NCBI GenBank assembly: GCA_037039925.1
Contig: JAXRKP010000659.1
Location: 40,001-104,000 of the forward strand
Length of the DNA stretch: 64,000 nucleotides
Reading direction: 5' to 3'
Origin: Doris montereyensis
Taxonomy: Eukaryota; Mollusca; Gastropoda; Nudibranchia; Dorididae
Every line of letters begins with the position of its first letter. The stretch's first letter is position 1. This document shows positions 51,661-64,000 of the stretch, in pieces. Made by a program: the position numbers and the translations under genes. A model generated the notes under the pieces. The model saw only the letters and a list, made by a program, of their open reading frames with translations. It ran no database searches and was not told the DNA's origin.

Positions 51661-51949
51661 TTAATATAGTTTTTTTGTCTTTGAGTTTGTCGGTAAATCT
51701 GTATTTACTTTGTATATTAGGGTTACCTGTAGTTTATTTAAAAATAAACTGTAAGCAAACAACTGAGACTCAGAGAAAATGGGATGAAAGTGGAGACAAC
51801 ATTCTGAGTTCGCTAAACTACCGCCACATTTTGCCAGATAGACCAGGGATTGGCTTAGATTATCAACCTGTTCTGGAATAGTATGGCTAGAATTATAGTT
51901 CACAAGGTTACATCTGTTTTTCGATTTGAAAAAGTGTGGTATCATTGTG

Positions 51950-52400
51950 ATTCATCATCATCAATGCCTTTCACTCCTACAAGGGTATATAGGCCACAGA
52001 CAAGACATAACCATCTTTTCTTCTCCTGGAAGATCTTTCTTAGCTCATTCTAACTCACATCATGTCTCTTCCAGTCCTTTTCTATAATTCTTATCCAAGT
52101 GTCACGTCTTCCCTGCAGATTCTACTGTAATGGTTGTCTTGTTATAGTTGAAGCAGACTGTCGCAAAGTTTGTCTGATCCATCTCCACCGTCTTCTCCCT
52201 AGAGTATTATCAATAATTTCCATTCAAGTTCGTGCCCATAATTCTTCATTTCTAATTTTGTCTTCCTATTTAATCCTCAAAATCCTTCTAAGACATCCAT
52301 GGGCAAAAGACTGAAGTTCATTCACTGTCCCTGAAGTGGTCTTCTGAGTCTCTGCTCTATATTGAAGAACAGATGTGACTTTTGAGTTGAAAGTCGTTGT
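51950..52400 (-). mobile_element. LINE reverse-transcriptase C-terminal fragment
   Basis: The minus strand reads NSKVTSVLQYRAETQKTTSG, VNELQSFAHGCLRRILRI, IRNEELWARTNMEI, RRRWRWIRQTLRQ and ITRQPLQ. This is the standard tail of endonuclease/RT LINEs (AETWRxT, CLRRIL, ISNEELW, RRWRWIGHTLR). Two in-frame stops make it inactive. Near-identical 60-bp direct repeats lie on either side. Confidence 0.75.
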
Positions 52401-52671
52401 GACTACAAACTCACAACACTGCCAATTGTACTGTAATACTACATACATATTAATATAGGTTGTGTTTTTGTCTTTGAGTCCGTCGGTAAATCTGTATTTA
52501 CTTTGTATATGAGGGTGATACGCATGACACGTCTGTCCTACTTTTTCTTATGAGTTATTAATAAATTCATAATCCATGCTTTCAAATCCACAGTTTGACA
52601 TGTCTGTTCTATGTTGCAAATCATATTTATTCTATTGCATCTAGAACTTTAACTGATTTTCGTTTTTGTAG

Positions 52672-52908
52672 GCATGGCTATTGGAGACCCTCACATTAAA
52701 ACAGTGGGCAGCTTTGATTATACCGTGAATGGCTTAGCAGAATACATCCTACTTCAGATCGACTCCATCAATTTCATGTTTCAAGGAAGGACACAGCGAG
52801 CTATGACTGGCTCAGGACAATTGTCAGATGCAACTATTTTCACGGCATTTGCAGCAGAGGAAAATTTAAACGGTCATTTTCAGGTGAAGCTCAACTTTGA
52901 GCGCACAG
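52672..52908 (+). CDS. Exon 25: von Willebrand factor type D domain, N-terminal part
   Basis: Phase 1-1, acceptor TTTTTGTAG, donor GTACGT. The peptide GMAIGDPHIKTVGSFDYTVN followed by GLAEYILLQ is the defining opening of VWD domains (GDPHI-x-T-x(n)-F-x-G-x-GEY). The Met at the start of this segment is internal, not a translation start. Confidence 0.88.
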
Positions 52909-53325
52909 GTACGTAGAAGAAACTGTAATGAATAGTGTAATTTTCTAAAATAGTGAAATTAATGAAGGTAACATCTGCTCTAAAAGTATAAAGGGAAGAA
53001 ACTGATGCTTGAGGTGTATTGTTAGTAATTTTCTCTGTATGGAAGGATTTCTTTTTATACAAGAAGTATTAGACAGTTGAAGGATTAGATCAGTGGTTCT
53101 TAACCTTGCTGGAGGTACTAAATCCCGCTAGTTTCATACATGTATTCACCGAACCCTTCAAAGTGGTGAACGGAACGGACATACACACATTATGTGTGTG
53201 TCTGGATCACCGCCGAAGCCATCAGACTGACTCATCGAACCCCTGGGGTTTGATCAAACCCAACTTAAGAACCCCTCTATTAGATGCATGAGACTAATAA
53301 AAGAGACGATACAGGCAAAAACAAA

Positions 53326-53948
<623 letters not shown>

Positions 53949-54030
53949 GAACATGATCGAGGAGTTGAAATTAGTCTTATCCATGTAATTTATCTTTATG
54001 ATAAAAAATAATTTCCTTTTTTTGTTTTAG

Positions 54031-54171
54031 GAATGGACATCCAAGCCAATGATGATGATATCACCATTGACTTTTATGGAAACGAAAATTATCAAACAGA
54101 CTTTACAACTCTTCAAGTTTCCAGAGACAACAACAACAATCGTGTCACTGTCACTGTCACATTCCCATCAG
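54031..54171 (+). CDS. Exon 26: VWD domain, middle
   Basis: A 141-nt phase 1-1 exon between TTTGTTTTAG and GTACTA. Peptide DDDITIDFYGNENY, then NRVTVTVTFPS, alternating beta strands as expected in VWD. Confidence 0.8.
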
Positions 54172-54669
54172 GTACTAAAATTCTATGATTCCCAACACGT
54201 TGTTCATTTTCCATTGTTGTATATTAATTTGCTGTTTAACTTTATGTTCATGTCTTTATGTGTGTGTGTGTGTGTATGTAGGTTGCTTGTGTGGGTATAA
54301 AGAAAGTGGGGTTTTTTTTATGGGTTTTTGTACTTTTTATATAATACTGTATTTTTTTCAAGTCTTGTTTTTTCTGATATAGTACTTAACTTTATCCTCT
54401 TCCTTTTTTAAAACATTTTTTTTATTGCAAACTGATACAGACACATTCACATCAACTGCAAAATAACAAATCACAAACAAGAAAGCCACAACAGCATTGT
54501 GATTTACTTTTTGTTTAGAGAGTTAACTAACATGAATTTAAAAAGTTCACTTCATTATGATAGTTATCTTATAAAGTCGGCTAGTTCTTTTATGCCACTG
54601 ATTGTATAAAACTATACTTTGAAATTTATAACGACATAAAACGAAATACACATTTTGATGTTTTTACAG

Positions 54670-54873
54670 GTATTTCAATCAGCATTTACGTTGGGCAGGA
54701 AAATCTGGAATATGAAGTACAGGTGCCTAACACTTATGCAGGTCAAGGCAAAGGCTTTATGGGGAATGTCAACAACAACCCTAATGACGATTTTGTCATT
54801 CCTAGTGGGGAAACTCTACCAGCTGATCAAACCGGGACTGAGAGGGATATTTTCTTCAATTTTGGAAAAAGAT
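54670..54873 (+). CDS. Exon 27: VWD domain, C-terminal part
   Basis: Phase 1-1. Peptide ISISIYVGQENLEYEVQVP, then GFMGNVNNNPNDDFVIPSG. GF(L)MGN-x-N-x-(N/D)P-x-DDF is the conserved VWD turn. The donor GTACGTG begins a GAT/GGA-rich simple-repeat stretch. Confidence 0.87.
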
Positions 54874-54879
54874 GTACGT

Positions 54880-54995
54880 GTGATGATGATGAAGATGATG
54901 ATGATGATGACGATGAGTATGATGATGATAAGAAAGAAGAAGAAGAAGGAGGAGGAAAAGGAGGAGGAGGAGGAGGAGGAGGAGAAGAAGGAGAA
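54880..54995. repeat. (GAT)n/(GGA)n simple repeat
   Basis: Begins directly at the donor of exon 27. The open frame through it (repeating D and E) is intronic. Confidence 0.9.
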
Positions 54996-55352
54996 GAAGA
55001 TGAAAAATCAATGTTCTTTTGAAATGACCAATGAAACTAAAGTAAAACAATGGCAACAAGTATTATCCTGTAGTGTAAGGCAGAAAGATCACATTGGAGG
55101 GAAAGGTGGGGGAAATAATAGAGGAAAACTTTTAGGGGGAGGGAAGGGTTTCGTTTCTTCACAATGGGTATTATTTTTTAGTTTGTGTTTCTCTAAAAAT
55201 TTAGATAATTGTTTTTTTATTAGCAATATGTTTCATGTAATGTTACGATCTGCTTTCTTTGCTTTTTCTTTAAACTTAGTGGTTAGGAAAATATAAGCAC
55301 AAGACAGTTATATATTGTAAGTTTTTATTATGATGTTGTCACTCTCTATGAG

Positions 55353-55604
55353 GGTGAGGTTTCGGATCAAACAACAATTTTTCAAATACAATGATGGAGA
55401 AAGTTCTGCAGCGTATAGAAATGAGACATTTGAACCTTTCTTCATAGAAGATGCATCACCACTCTGATCTGAGCACTGCCCAAAGCAACTGTCAAAATGA
55501 TCGTGCCTGTGTGTGCGATTTTCTTGCAAAGGAAATCAGGAATTTAGTACCTGATCATTCTAGGAACTCAATGAGCAAGCCGACACTGTTTCAAGTCATA
55601 ATCA
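55353..55604 (+). CDS. Exon 28: post-VWD segment, with two compensating apparent indels
   Basis: The peptide FKYNDGESSAAYRNETFEP, followed by FFIEDASPL, matches the Y-x-x-GES-x(n)-F-x-P-x-F segment that follows VWD in MUC4-like proteins. In another frame SNCQNDRACVCDFLA matches the C-x-x-D-x-x-C-x-x-D segment that comes next. A missing G in the GGG run at 55352-55354 and an extra base near 55465 reconcile the frames; the total length (252 nt) fits phase 1-1. The proposed donor is GTAAGACA. Confidence 0.58.
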
Positions 55605-57154
55605 GTAAGACACCTCCCTCTCTTTTTGTGACTGGCTTTCTTTTGTTTGTCATTCAGATGTCCTTTTGTCATATAGTAAGTACTGTTGTTGTAATAACAC
55701 AGATTTTGCAATGTGTATCCTAAAACACATTGAGTTCTGTGAAAAAAAACTAATTTTCATGGAGGAGGAAAATCTACTTTTAGGATAAACTTAAGGCATA
55801 TCTCGACGTTTTTCAGATCAGCTTTCTGACTATTTGTTATCATTCCCTTTTTTCATTGAGTGGCATTGGGTCATTGGACCCATTGAGCCATGACACCACC
55901 CAGATATTGAACCTAAAGGCTCATAGCAATATTCAATTAAAAAAAAAAAGAAACAAACATAAAAGCTTCTAAAAAAACACCTGCACAGAGGTATTTTCAT
56001 ACTAATAGACAGTCTCTACGTCATTCAAAGAATCCTAGAGTAGACTAGACCCAGTGGAAAAGAGGTGCATTTGTTGGACTTTGGTGCCAGTAACCTGGTT
56101 GCTTCATTCTCTTTATTATACAATGTACTGAATGATTTGGATGATAACCTCCCTATTAAGACATCTATAGCGTTAAAAATTTCACCATGTAGAGCCAAGT
56201 CGATTTTGGCATCAGTTATAAACAAATGTATTTCCTAAACCAGAGCATGTTTGGATTTCTACTTAGGGTGGGGGAAGAGAGGGAGGGCTATATTTATAAT
56301 AATATTGAATACATTTTTACTACAACTGTGAATTGAGTTTTCCTAGTTATATATTTTTCTATCATATATTCACTGAATGAAGGCACATGGCTATAGTGCA
56401 ATGTGACTGGCTAATTATTACCATCTTCTTCTTCTAAATGGAGATTGGTCGTTTGAGCTCTGAGAGAGCTGTTGAAATGGCGACAATATCACTTACGGCC
56501 TCAATTGGCTTTGGGATCATTGCGGGTGCTGCCGCTTAATTCTGCGGCGATCGGGGAACTCCATATTTACATTGAGTAAAAGGGCCTCCCTTTCAATGCT
56601 GAAACTTTGCTTAGCTCCCTCTTGGGGACAAGTTTGCTGTTGGGGTTATATTGGGTAACCCAGTCATAGTATGGCTGGGCTCCCAGGATATTGACCTTGG
56701 TTTGGTGGGCAAGGAAGCATGCCACCCAGGAGGCGGGGCGCCTTAGAACCTCCAAACCACAGTCCCTTCCCCCTAAGGAACTGCGGGCTAATTATGAATC
56801 GTACAGTTCAGGGGACGATTTGCATTGCTGCAAGTAAATCTTGTCCACTGAGACCCTATAGCCGACCAGTCAGACACCAGCCAGCAGATGACTACCCCAA
56901 AGCTTTTAGAAAAGTGTTGAATTTCCCGCCGCCCTCAGGACACCGTTCAACCCCCGGCCACCAGCTGGGGAACAAACTTAGCATAGTTTATTACTACCTA
57001 GGTAATCAACTAACATGTATATGTATTTCCTTTAGAGAAAAGGATAAATCTGCGCATAGTGTGTTTCTTAAGAACTGGTCAATTCCCGAGCATGAAATTT
57101 GCACACCTTTTGTCCTCATGGCTACTTTATACATCTGTAAAGTTTCAAGGAAAA
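55605..57154. other. Intron with a GC-richer block
   Basis: Most is AT-rich, but 56440-56980 is markedly richer in G and C than its surroundings. It has open frames on both strands that I cannot assign. Confidence 0.4.
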
Positions 57155-57680
57155 CAATTGAAAGATATGGTTGTTATAAAGGAAATCAATTGAAAGATAT
57201 GGTTGTTATAAAAGGAAATCAATTGAAAGATATGGTTGTTATAAAGGAAATCAATTGAAAGATATGGTTGTTATAAAGGAAATAAAGGAAAACAATTGAA
57301 AGATATGGTTGTTATAAAGGAAAACAATTGAACGATATGGTTGTTATAAAGGAAATCAATTGAAAGATATGGTTGAAAATCAATTGAAAGATATGGTTGT
57401 TATAAAGGAAAAAATTCAATATGAAACAAAGCGATATGGTTGTTATAAAGGAAAACAATTGAAAGATATGGTTGTTATGAAATCAAAAGATATGGTTGTT
57501 ATTATAAATGGTTGGAAATCAATTGAAAGATATGGTTGTTATAAAGGAAAACAATTGAAAGATATGGTTGTTATAAAGGAAAACAATTGAAAGATATGGT
57601 TGTTATAAAAGGAAAACAATTGAAAAATATGGTTGTTATTAAGGAAAACAATTGAAAAATATGGTTGTCATAAAGGAAAA
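57155..57680 (+). repeat. 32-bp minisatellite, about 16 copies
   Basis: Unit GGAAAACAATTGAAAGATAT then GGTTGTTATAAA, with variants (GGAAATCAATTG). Some copies are partial or fused. It ends 170 bp upstream of the exon 29 acceptor. Reading frames through it (KDMVVIKG-type) are by-products of the repeat. Confidence 0.95.
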
Positions 57681-57850
57681 AAAAGAGTGTCCATGTTTCC
57701 TGGTCACCCTGTGCTTTGTTAATAAATCAATTTTTTACTTTTTGTTTGCTTTGTTTGTTTTTCTTCGCTTCTTTAATTAGTTTTCAAATATTTTATAGAA
57801 AACCTCTAATAAAAAATACTTGACAAATTGTGTTTCCTTCAAAACAACAG

Positions 57851-58073
57851 CCAACCGTTTACCATCAGTAAGAGTTAACGAATCCTCTTTGAATGCTGCA
57901 AGGCGATGGGTTGTTTACCATGGACAGAGCAGTGAAATCCGGTTTACCGCCCACCGATGCGATGGTGATGCATTTACATTTGAACTTGAAGGCAACTTTC
58001 CAGGGATTGAGATTGACGCAAATACTGGGGTTGTCACTTTTATACCAAATATTGGTTCTCCTGTTCGCATCGG
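57851..58073 (+). CDS. Exon 29: cadherin/Ig-like beta-sandwich segment
   Basis: Phase 1 to 2, acceptor AAAACAACAG, donor GTTAGT. Peptide NRLPSVRVNESSLNA, then GIEIDANTGVVTFIP. The phrase F-x-I-D-x-NTG-x-VTF is the cadherin-like/dystroglycan-type strand pair seen after VWD in MUC4-like proteins. The following intron has no repeat array. Confidence 0.75.
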
Positions 58074-58780
58074 GTTAGTGAAAAATTATATACCATATGA
58101 TAGTATTACCTCACATTTGAACTGGTGATGACTGAAAAAAATGGAAGTTATATTACAGAAAGGAGAGGTGGCTCCTGTGAGAGCCCGCCTTGAACAGTTG
58201 CCTCTGTGATAAGATGAGGTAGGTGAAAAGAACGGTAACCTTCTACTATGCCGCCATCTGGGGTCATGGGTAGTTTGATTATCAGTTTGTGTTATATTGC
58301 TAAGCATTCTGTCACAACTCGCAATGCTTAATGTCTTTGGTGATGATAAAATGGAATGCGAAATCTTAAAATGTTTCCTTAAATCTTAAAATGTTTCCTC
58401 AAGTTAGGGCAAATTGTCATCATTAATTACCTAATGAAAAATTTACATAAATGTGAACTAATGCTGAGTAAAATTCACCTTATTAAATTATCAAGATGCA
58501 TTAAAGTGAATAGAGACAATTTTGATTGATTTGCTTTAAAAGCAGAAATTTGACAAAAACAAAACATTTTTTAAAAAAAAGTAGTTTTCCCCCTTATGTT
58601 TTTGAATCATGACAATATGTTGTTCCGTATTTTTGCAAGCTAGTAGTTTACACTTGAGATTTTTTGGACTTCAAAAAACAAATAGAATTTTGATTTAACA
58701 AAGCCCCACTAGGTCATCCAACTTTAAGTCTCAGATTGAAGTTTATTTTCATGTGAATCGTATTTTATTCTATTTTTCAG

Positions 58781-58953
58781 AGTTCGAGCAACAGATGAAC
58801 GTGGAGGAAGGTCTGCCATAGAGTATTCTGCCACAGTCATCATTTGTTCAATGTGCAGCAGTAATGGCACATGCGACCCATCCAACTTCAGAGATGAAAG
58901 GGAAGCAGGACTGTTTTTGCTCGCCACTTGTGTTTGCAATGAAGGATATTCAG
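58781..58953 (+). CDS. Exon 30: end of cadherin-like segment plus first EGF-like motif
   Basis: Phase 2 to 1. Peptide VRATDERGGRSAIEY, a cadherin-type VxAxDxxG strand, then ICSMCSSNGTCDP and LLATCVCNEGYS, an EGF-like half with C-x-C-x-x-GY. Acceptor TATTTTTCAG, donor GTGATA. Confidence 0.8.
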
Positions 58954-59006
58954 GTGATAAGCTTATCAAAAAGCATTTTTAGAAAATTAAATAATCAAGA
59001 TCTATT

Positions 59007-60062
<1,056 letters not shown>

Positions 60063-60183
60063 CAAATTGTGTTTTGTATGTCCATATATTGTATATTGAT
60101 ATTAGCATTGTACAATTGAGTTTCATTTACATATTGGTAGCAACATTTGGCATTTCCTTAACATTTCTATTGAACTCTCACAG

Positions 60184-60345
60184 GTGTGGACTGTGAAGAA
60201 GATTATGATGCTTAGATGACAACCCCTGTGCTGTAGGACAGATATGCACTGATTTGACTCCCCAGCAGCAAAGTGATAACCCAAGAGGCTTTGTGTCGCG
60301 GTGCCTGTCCAAATGGATTTGTTGATCTAGGAGGCATTTGCTCTG
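60184..60345 (+). CDS. Exon 31: Cys-rich/EGF-like segment, with compensating indels
   Basis: The length (162 nt) fits phase 1-1. It opens VDCEEDYDA and ends CPNGFVDLGGICS in the same frame, but the middle (DDNPCAVGQICTDLTPQQQ) is in another frame. A missing base near 60215 and an extra base near 60294 explain this. As printed, the single-frame translation stops at a TAG. Confidence 0.58.
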
Positions 60346-60907
60346 GTAATGAACACTGTATATCACTGTGTACAGGACACCAACTTTTTGACTAAAATCA
60401 TGGGTGCAAAGTCTATCTGTGTCTTGTCTGTGATGTACACAAACATACTGTGTTTGTTTCTTTCTGAAAATATTTGATTACTTTACCGTACATCATTGCA
60501 TATAGGATGCATTTATTTTTTTACTTTCAATGGTGACTAGTAGCAGCACATTGCCGCTATGTATACATCTTCGTGTCAGGACACAATACACTGTAGTGTA
60601 CCACTAGGCCACCATAAATATGAGGGAGAAAAAATCAATAAATTAACAAGGGTCAAACTGGTCCCGTGATTCTGCAAAGCAATTATCGATCGATAAAGTG
60701 AACTCTGTGTCATTCTATTTGAGTGTGTGACCATATAAGAAATAGAAACAAATAAATAATCGGAGAGGGCATGAGGCATGGAAAGAGGGGTGGAGGTTTG
60801 GGATGGTGGTGGAATTAAGGGCGGACAAGGAAATATAACATTGTTGACTTTCTTTTTCGATTAGGTTTGTGTTGCTGTTGTTGGCTTTCTTCTTTTTCAG
60901 CAAAACT

Positions 60908-61317
<410 letters not shown>

Positions 61318-62157
61318 CCTATACTGATCACATAGATGCCTAATAATTGGTCTCAGGAGTTTTGATTAAAATGTTAATGCGATTTATCTGACATGAATAT
61401 GATTGAGTCAAGATTTTCTTCTACAAAGTGGGAGGGGGGGGGGTGTGTCTTATACACCGCTGCTTCGTGCATGCAGTGATATACAGTCTGATTCTATTTG
61501 AATGATTGAAGAAAACAGTAAATTTGTCTCTGATGTATGTTTTGTATGAGATCTCAGACACCTTTGGAAAAAAGTTGGTTTTGAGAGAGAATTCTTTTGG
61601 GATATATATTTAATTCTTTTTCTATGCTATGTGTGTAATTTTAGATAGAATAAGGTAGTTGTGAATATGTAATTTAAAGTTTTTCAGAATGTTTCAAGAA
61701 TTTCAGAAAGAATTATGAGAATCTATTTTTAGTATATACCTGAAAGAGGAAGAATTAGGCTACAGCAAACTGTGTATAACTGTTGTTGATGAATGTTGCA
61801 AAGAAACCCCCCCCCACCCCCACCCCCTCCCCTAAAAAACCCAAACACCATCAAAATAACCAAAAACAAAAAAAAAACAAAAAACTAAGACGAGAAGACA
61901 ATGAAAGGATAACCAAATCTTGTTTGACAGATCTATTTTGAAAGTTTGATTTCTACCATTCAAATTCTTCAACTTCCAGTCATTGACAGCTGCTTTTGAA
62001 AATCTCTAATCTGATCAACCATCTTTTTTCACCATTCCCTACCATTTGAAGAATTCTCCATTTTACTGTTATTTTCTACATTTGTAATACTTTTGCACTT
62101 ATCTTGCTATTTGCCATTCTTTCTTATATTTTTCTTGTCTTTTTTGCGTTTCTGTAG

Positions 62158-62284
62158 ATGTGAATGAGTGTCTAAATATGACCCATCCTGTGTGCCCCCA
62201 TATCAACTTGCCAGAACACTCAAGGCTCCTACAGATGTCAATGTAACAGTGGATATAGAGCAGCTGGTAACAATGAATGTGAAG
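62158..62284 (+). CDS. Exon 32: calcium-binding EGF-like domain, with one extra base
   Basis: Peptide DVNECLNMTHPVCPHIN, then in the next frame CQNTQGSYRCQCNSGYRAAG. DVNEC and C-x-N-T-x-GSYxCxC-x-x-GY are the EGF-CA signature. One extra T in the TT at about 62214 separates the halves; without it the length (126 nt) fits phase 1-1. Borders TTTCTGTAG and GTGATA. The gene continues beyond this exon. Confidence 0.68.
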
Positions 62285-62829
62285 GTGATAACTGGGTTGT
62301 TGTTTTTCTTCATGATAACTGATTAATTCAATCAAAGAGTTTACCATCAGTGCGCATGAGTTTGAATTAAAATTTGTCAATCAAGTTTGATGTTAGAGTA
62401 ATATATTTTTGTTTTTATGAGTGTTACAGCCGAGATAATCTTCTATTGGCAATATGTTTGACAGTTTTACTGTACTCGAGTCCCTAAATGAGTACACCTG
62501 ACTATTAGCGTCACAGGATGAGACTTTGGATGTTTGATTGCCTGATGTAATAGCTTTTGTGTTAAATTTAAGCAGATTTAATGGAATAAATATTTGTCTT
62601 TTTCTAGCTCTAAAAATTGCTTCATTCTTTTTACAATGGATGATAATATTCTTTGATTTAGACTGAATTTGTAATGCATCAACATCAGCAAGACTTTTGA
62701 TTCAGGCCATCATATTTTGTTGCATGCATGGTATGATATACATGAGGACATCACATGAGACTGTGATGTATTCAGATTACATAATTAGGAAATTAAGACA
62801 CAAGTCAGACTTTGAGTGTGTGGTTGACG

Positions 62830-64000
62830 AGAAACAGGAAATGATGCAAGTTCTTTCAACCAGAGGTCATCTTTTGTGGTATAAAGGTCACAACCAATGG
62901 TCTGCATAAGACAAGAGAAAAGATAAATACTGTTAAAGACGCCCCCATACCTCAGAACAAGTCTCAACTCAGATCATTCCTTGGACTTGTAAACTACTAC
63001 CATAAATGACTCAACAACATTGCGTCAGTGGCTAAACCTCTGTACAATCTGTTACAAGATGCCAAATGCTATTCATGGTCTAATGACTGTCAAGATTCCT
63101 TTGACAGAATCAAGGAATTGATCATATCGGATGAAGTCTTGATAAGATATGATCCACAACTTCCTATGAGACTCGCCACAGATGCATCACCATATGGAAT
63201 CGGAGCTGTTCTGTCACACATAGCCAATGGGAAGAAGCGACCGATCGCGTATGCCCTCACGGACACTTAACAAGGCGGAACAGAATTATTCTCAACTGGA
63301 CAAAGAGGCACTGTCAATTGTTTGGGCTGTGAAGAAATTCTTCAATTATTTATGTTGTAAACGCTTCACGCTCATTACTGATCATCAGCCTCTCAAATAT
63401 ATTTTCAACCCTGCAAAGGAATTCCACCAATGTCAGCTGCACGACAACAACGGTATAATCTTTTTGGCAGGTTTTGACTATGATATTCAATACCGCTCTT
63501 CAAAAGTAAACACGAATGCCGAGGACTGTCAAGACTACCCCTACCTACAACAGTCATCTCCGAAGAACTAGACAAGGCGAATGACATATTCTTCACAGAA
63601 ATCATCAACGCCCTTCCAGTCAACGTCAACACAGTTAGCCGAGAATCGCGCAATGATATATTGATATCAAAGATTATTCATTACGTTCAAAGCGATATCT
63701 GGCCAAATGAGGTATCTCCAGAGCTGCACCCATTTGCAAGCAAAATACATGAGCTTTCTGTACAACAGAATTGCCTCCTTTGGGGTATCAAGTCATTCCT
63801 CCCAATAAACTCCACAAGAATATTTTGACCACACTACACAAAAGGGTCATCTCGGTGTAGTGAAAATGAAAAATTTAGCGAGGAAATATTTTTGGTGGCC
63901 ATCCTTAGATAAGGACATTGAAAACATAACCAAAGGTTGTTCCGGATGTGCAAATGCTCAACCTACTCCACCATCATCTCCTCTTCATCCCTGGCACTGG
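62830..64000 (+). mobile_element. Ty3/gypsy LTR retrotransposon pol fragment, degenerate, cut by window end
   Basis: In order, across several frames: the end of the reverse transcriptase (CKFFQPEV, SFLGLVNYYHK), RNase H (LATDASPYGIGAVLSH, YSQLDKEALSIVWAVKKF, TDHQPLKYIF) and the integrase zinc-binding region (HKGHLGVVKMKNLARKYFWW, CSGCANAQ). A stop interrupts the RT at about 63008. Frame changes occur at about 63255, 63520 and 63840. LTRs are not visible. The element lies downstream of exon 32, presumably in the next intron. Confidence 0.85.

Noticed and set aside
54655..55296. A 213-residue open frame over exon 27
   Set aside because: It is in a different frame from the VWD reading and runs into the GAT/GGA repeat; it shadows the real exon.
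57155..57590. Possible repeat protein with KDMVVIKG units
   Set aside because: The 32-bp unit is not a multiple of three and the frame survives only briefly.

Overview
The window is animal nuclear DNA: AT-rich, with short phase-compatible exons bounded by GT-AG introns, tRNA-derived SINE-like repeats, decayed LINE fragments, MITE-like elements, one Ty3/gypsy fragment and very long microsatellites. The protein family and repeat content fit a marine invertebrate, perhaps an echinoderm or other non-vertebrate deuterostome. That assignment is inference from style, not from a diagnostic marker. I see no bacterial-type operon, CRISPR array or rRNA gene.

One large plus-strand gene occupies most of the window. 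I can place 32 exons between 1670 and 62284 whose phases chain together; both gene ends lie outside the window. The predicted product is a large extracellular protein. First come repeated modules made of cysteine-rich GCC2/GCC3 (ephrin-receptor-like) segments, a beta-rich segment, a Cys segment and SEA-like segments (1670-25116). Then come a NIDO domain (25784-47635), an AMOP region (48946-50612), a von Willebrand type D domain opening with GDPHI (52672-55604), a cadherin/Ig-like segment (57851-58953) and EGF-like repeats (58781-62284). NIDO-AMOP-VWD-EGF is the order of MUC4-like and related adhesion proteins.

The 18.4 kb intron 28986-47424 carries an antisense, intronless casein kinase 1 alpha copy (43303-44316, minus strand), most likely a retrocopy. 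It has two 1-nt indels in or beside homopolymers, and a perfect CRE (TGACGTCA) lies about 140 bp upstream of its ATG. The same intron holds a mariner-type MITE (29524-30400), several tRNA-like SINE copies, and a 1.1 kb dispersed repeat present twice in inverted orientation (34676-35830 and 45262-46405).

Other introns hold LINE remnants (3-314, 5505-5725, 6560-7180, 9830-10325, 24060-24985, 51950-52400), a 1.4 kb TA-flanked MITE (21600-23036), a perfect 100-bp palindrome (26656-26755), and introns made almost wholly of triplet repeats (47636-48945, 58954-60183). The most unusual structure is a 34-bp tandem array of about 45 copies (14005-15720). Its unit is the last bases of an exon plus that exon's 5' splice site, so the intron carries dozens of near-perfect donor sites. 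The right edge holds a degenerate Ty3/gypsy pol fragment.

Four of the later exons, and the kinase copy, are disrupted only by single-base indels and show no clear nonsense substitutions. This looks more like residual consensus error than decay, but the sequence alone cannot settle it.
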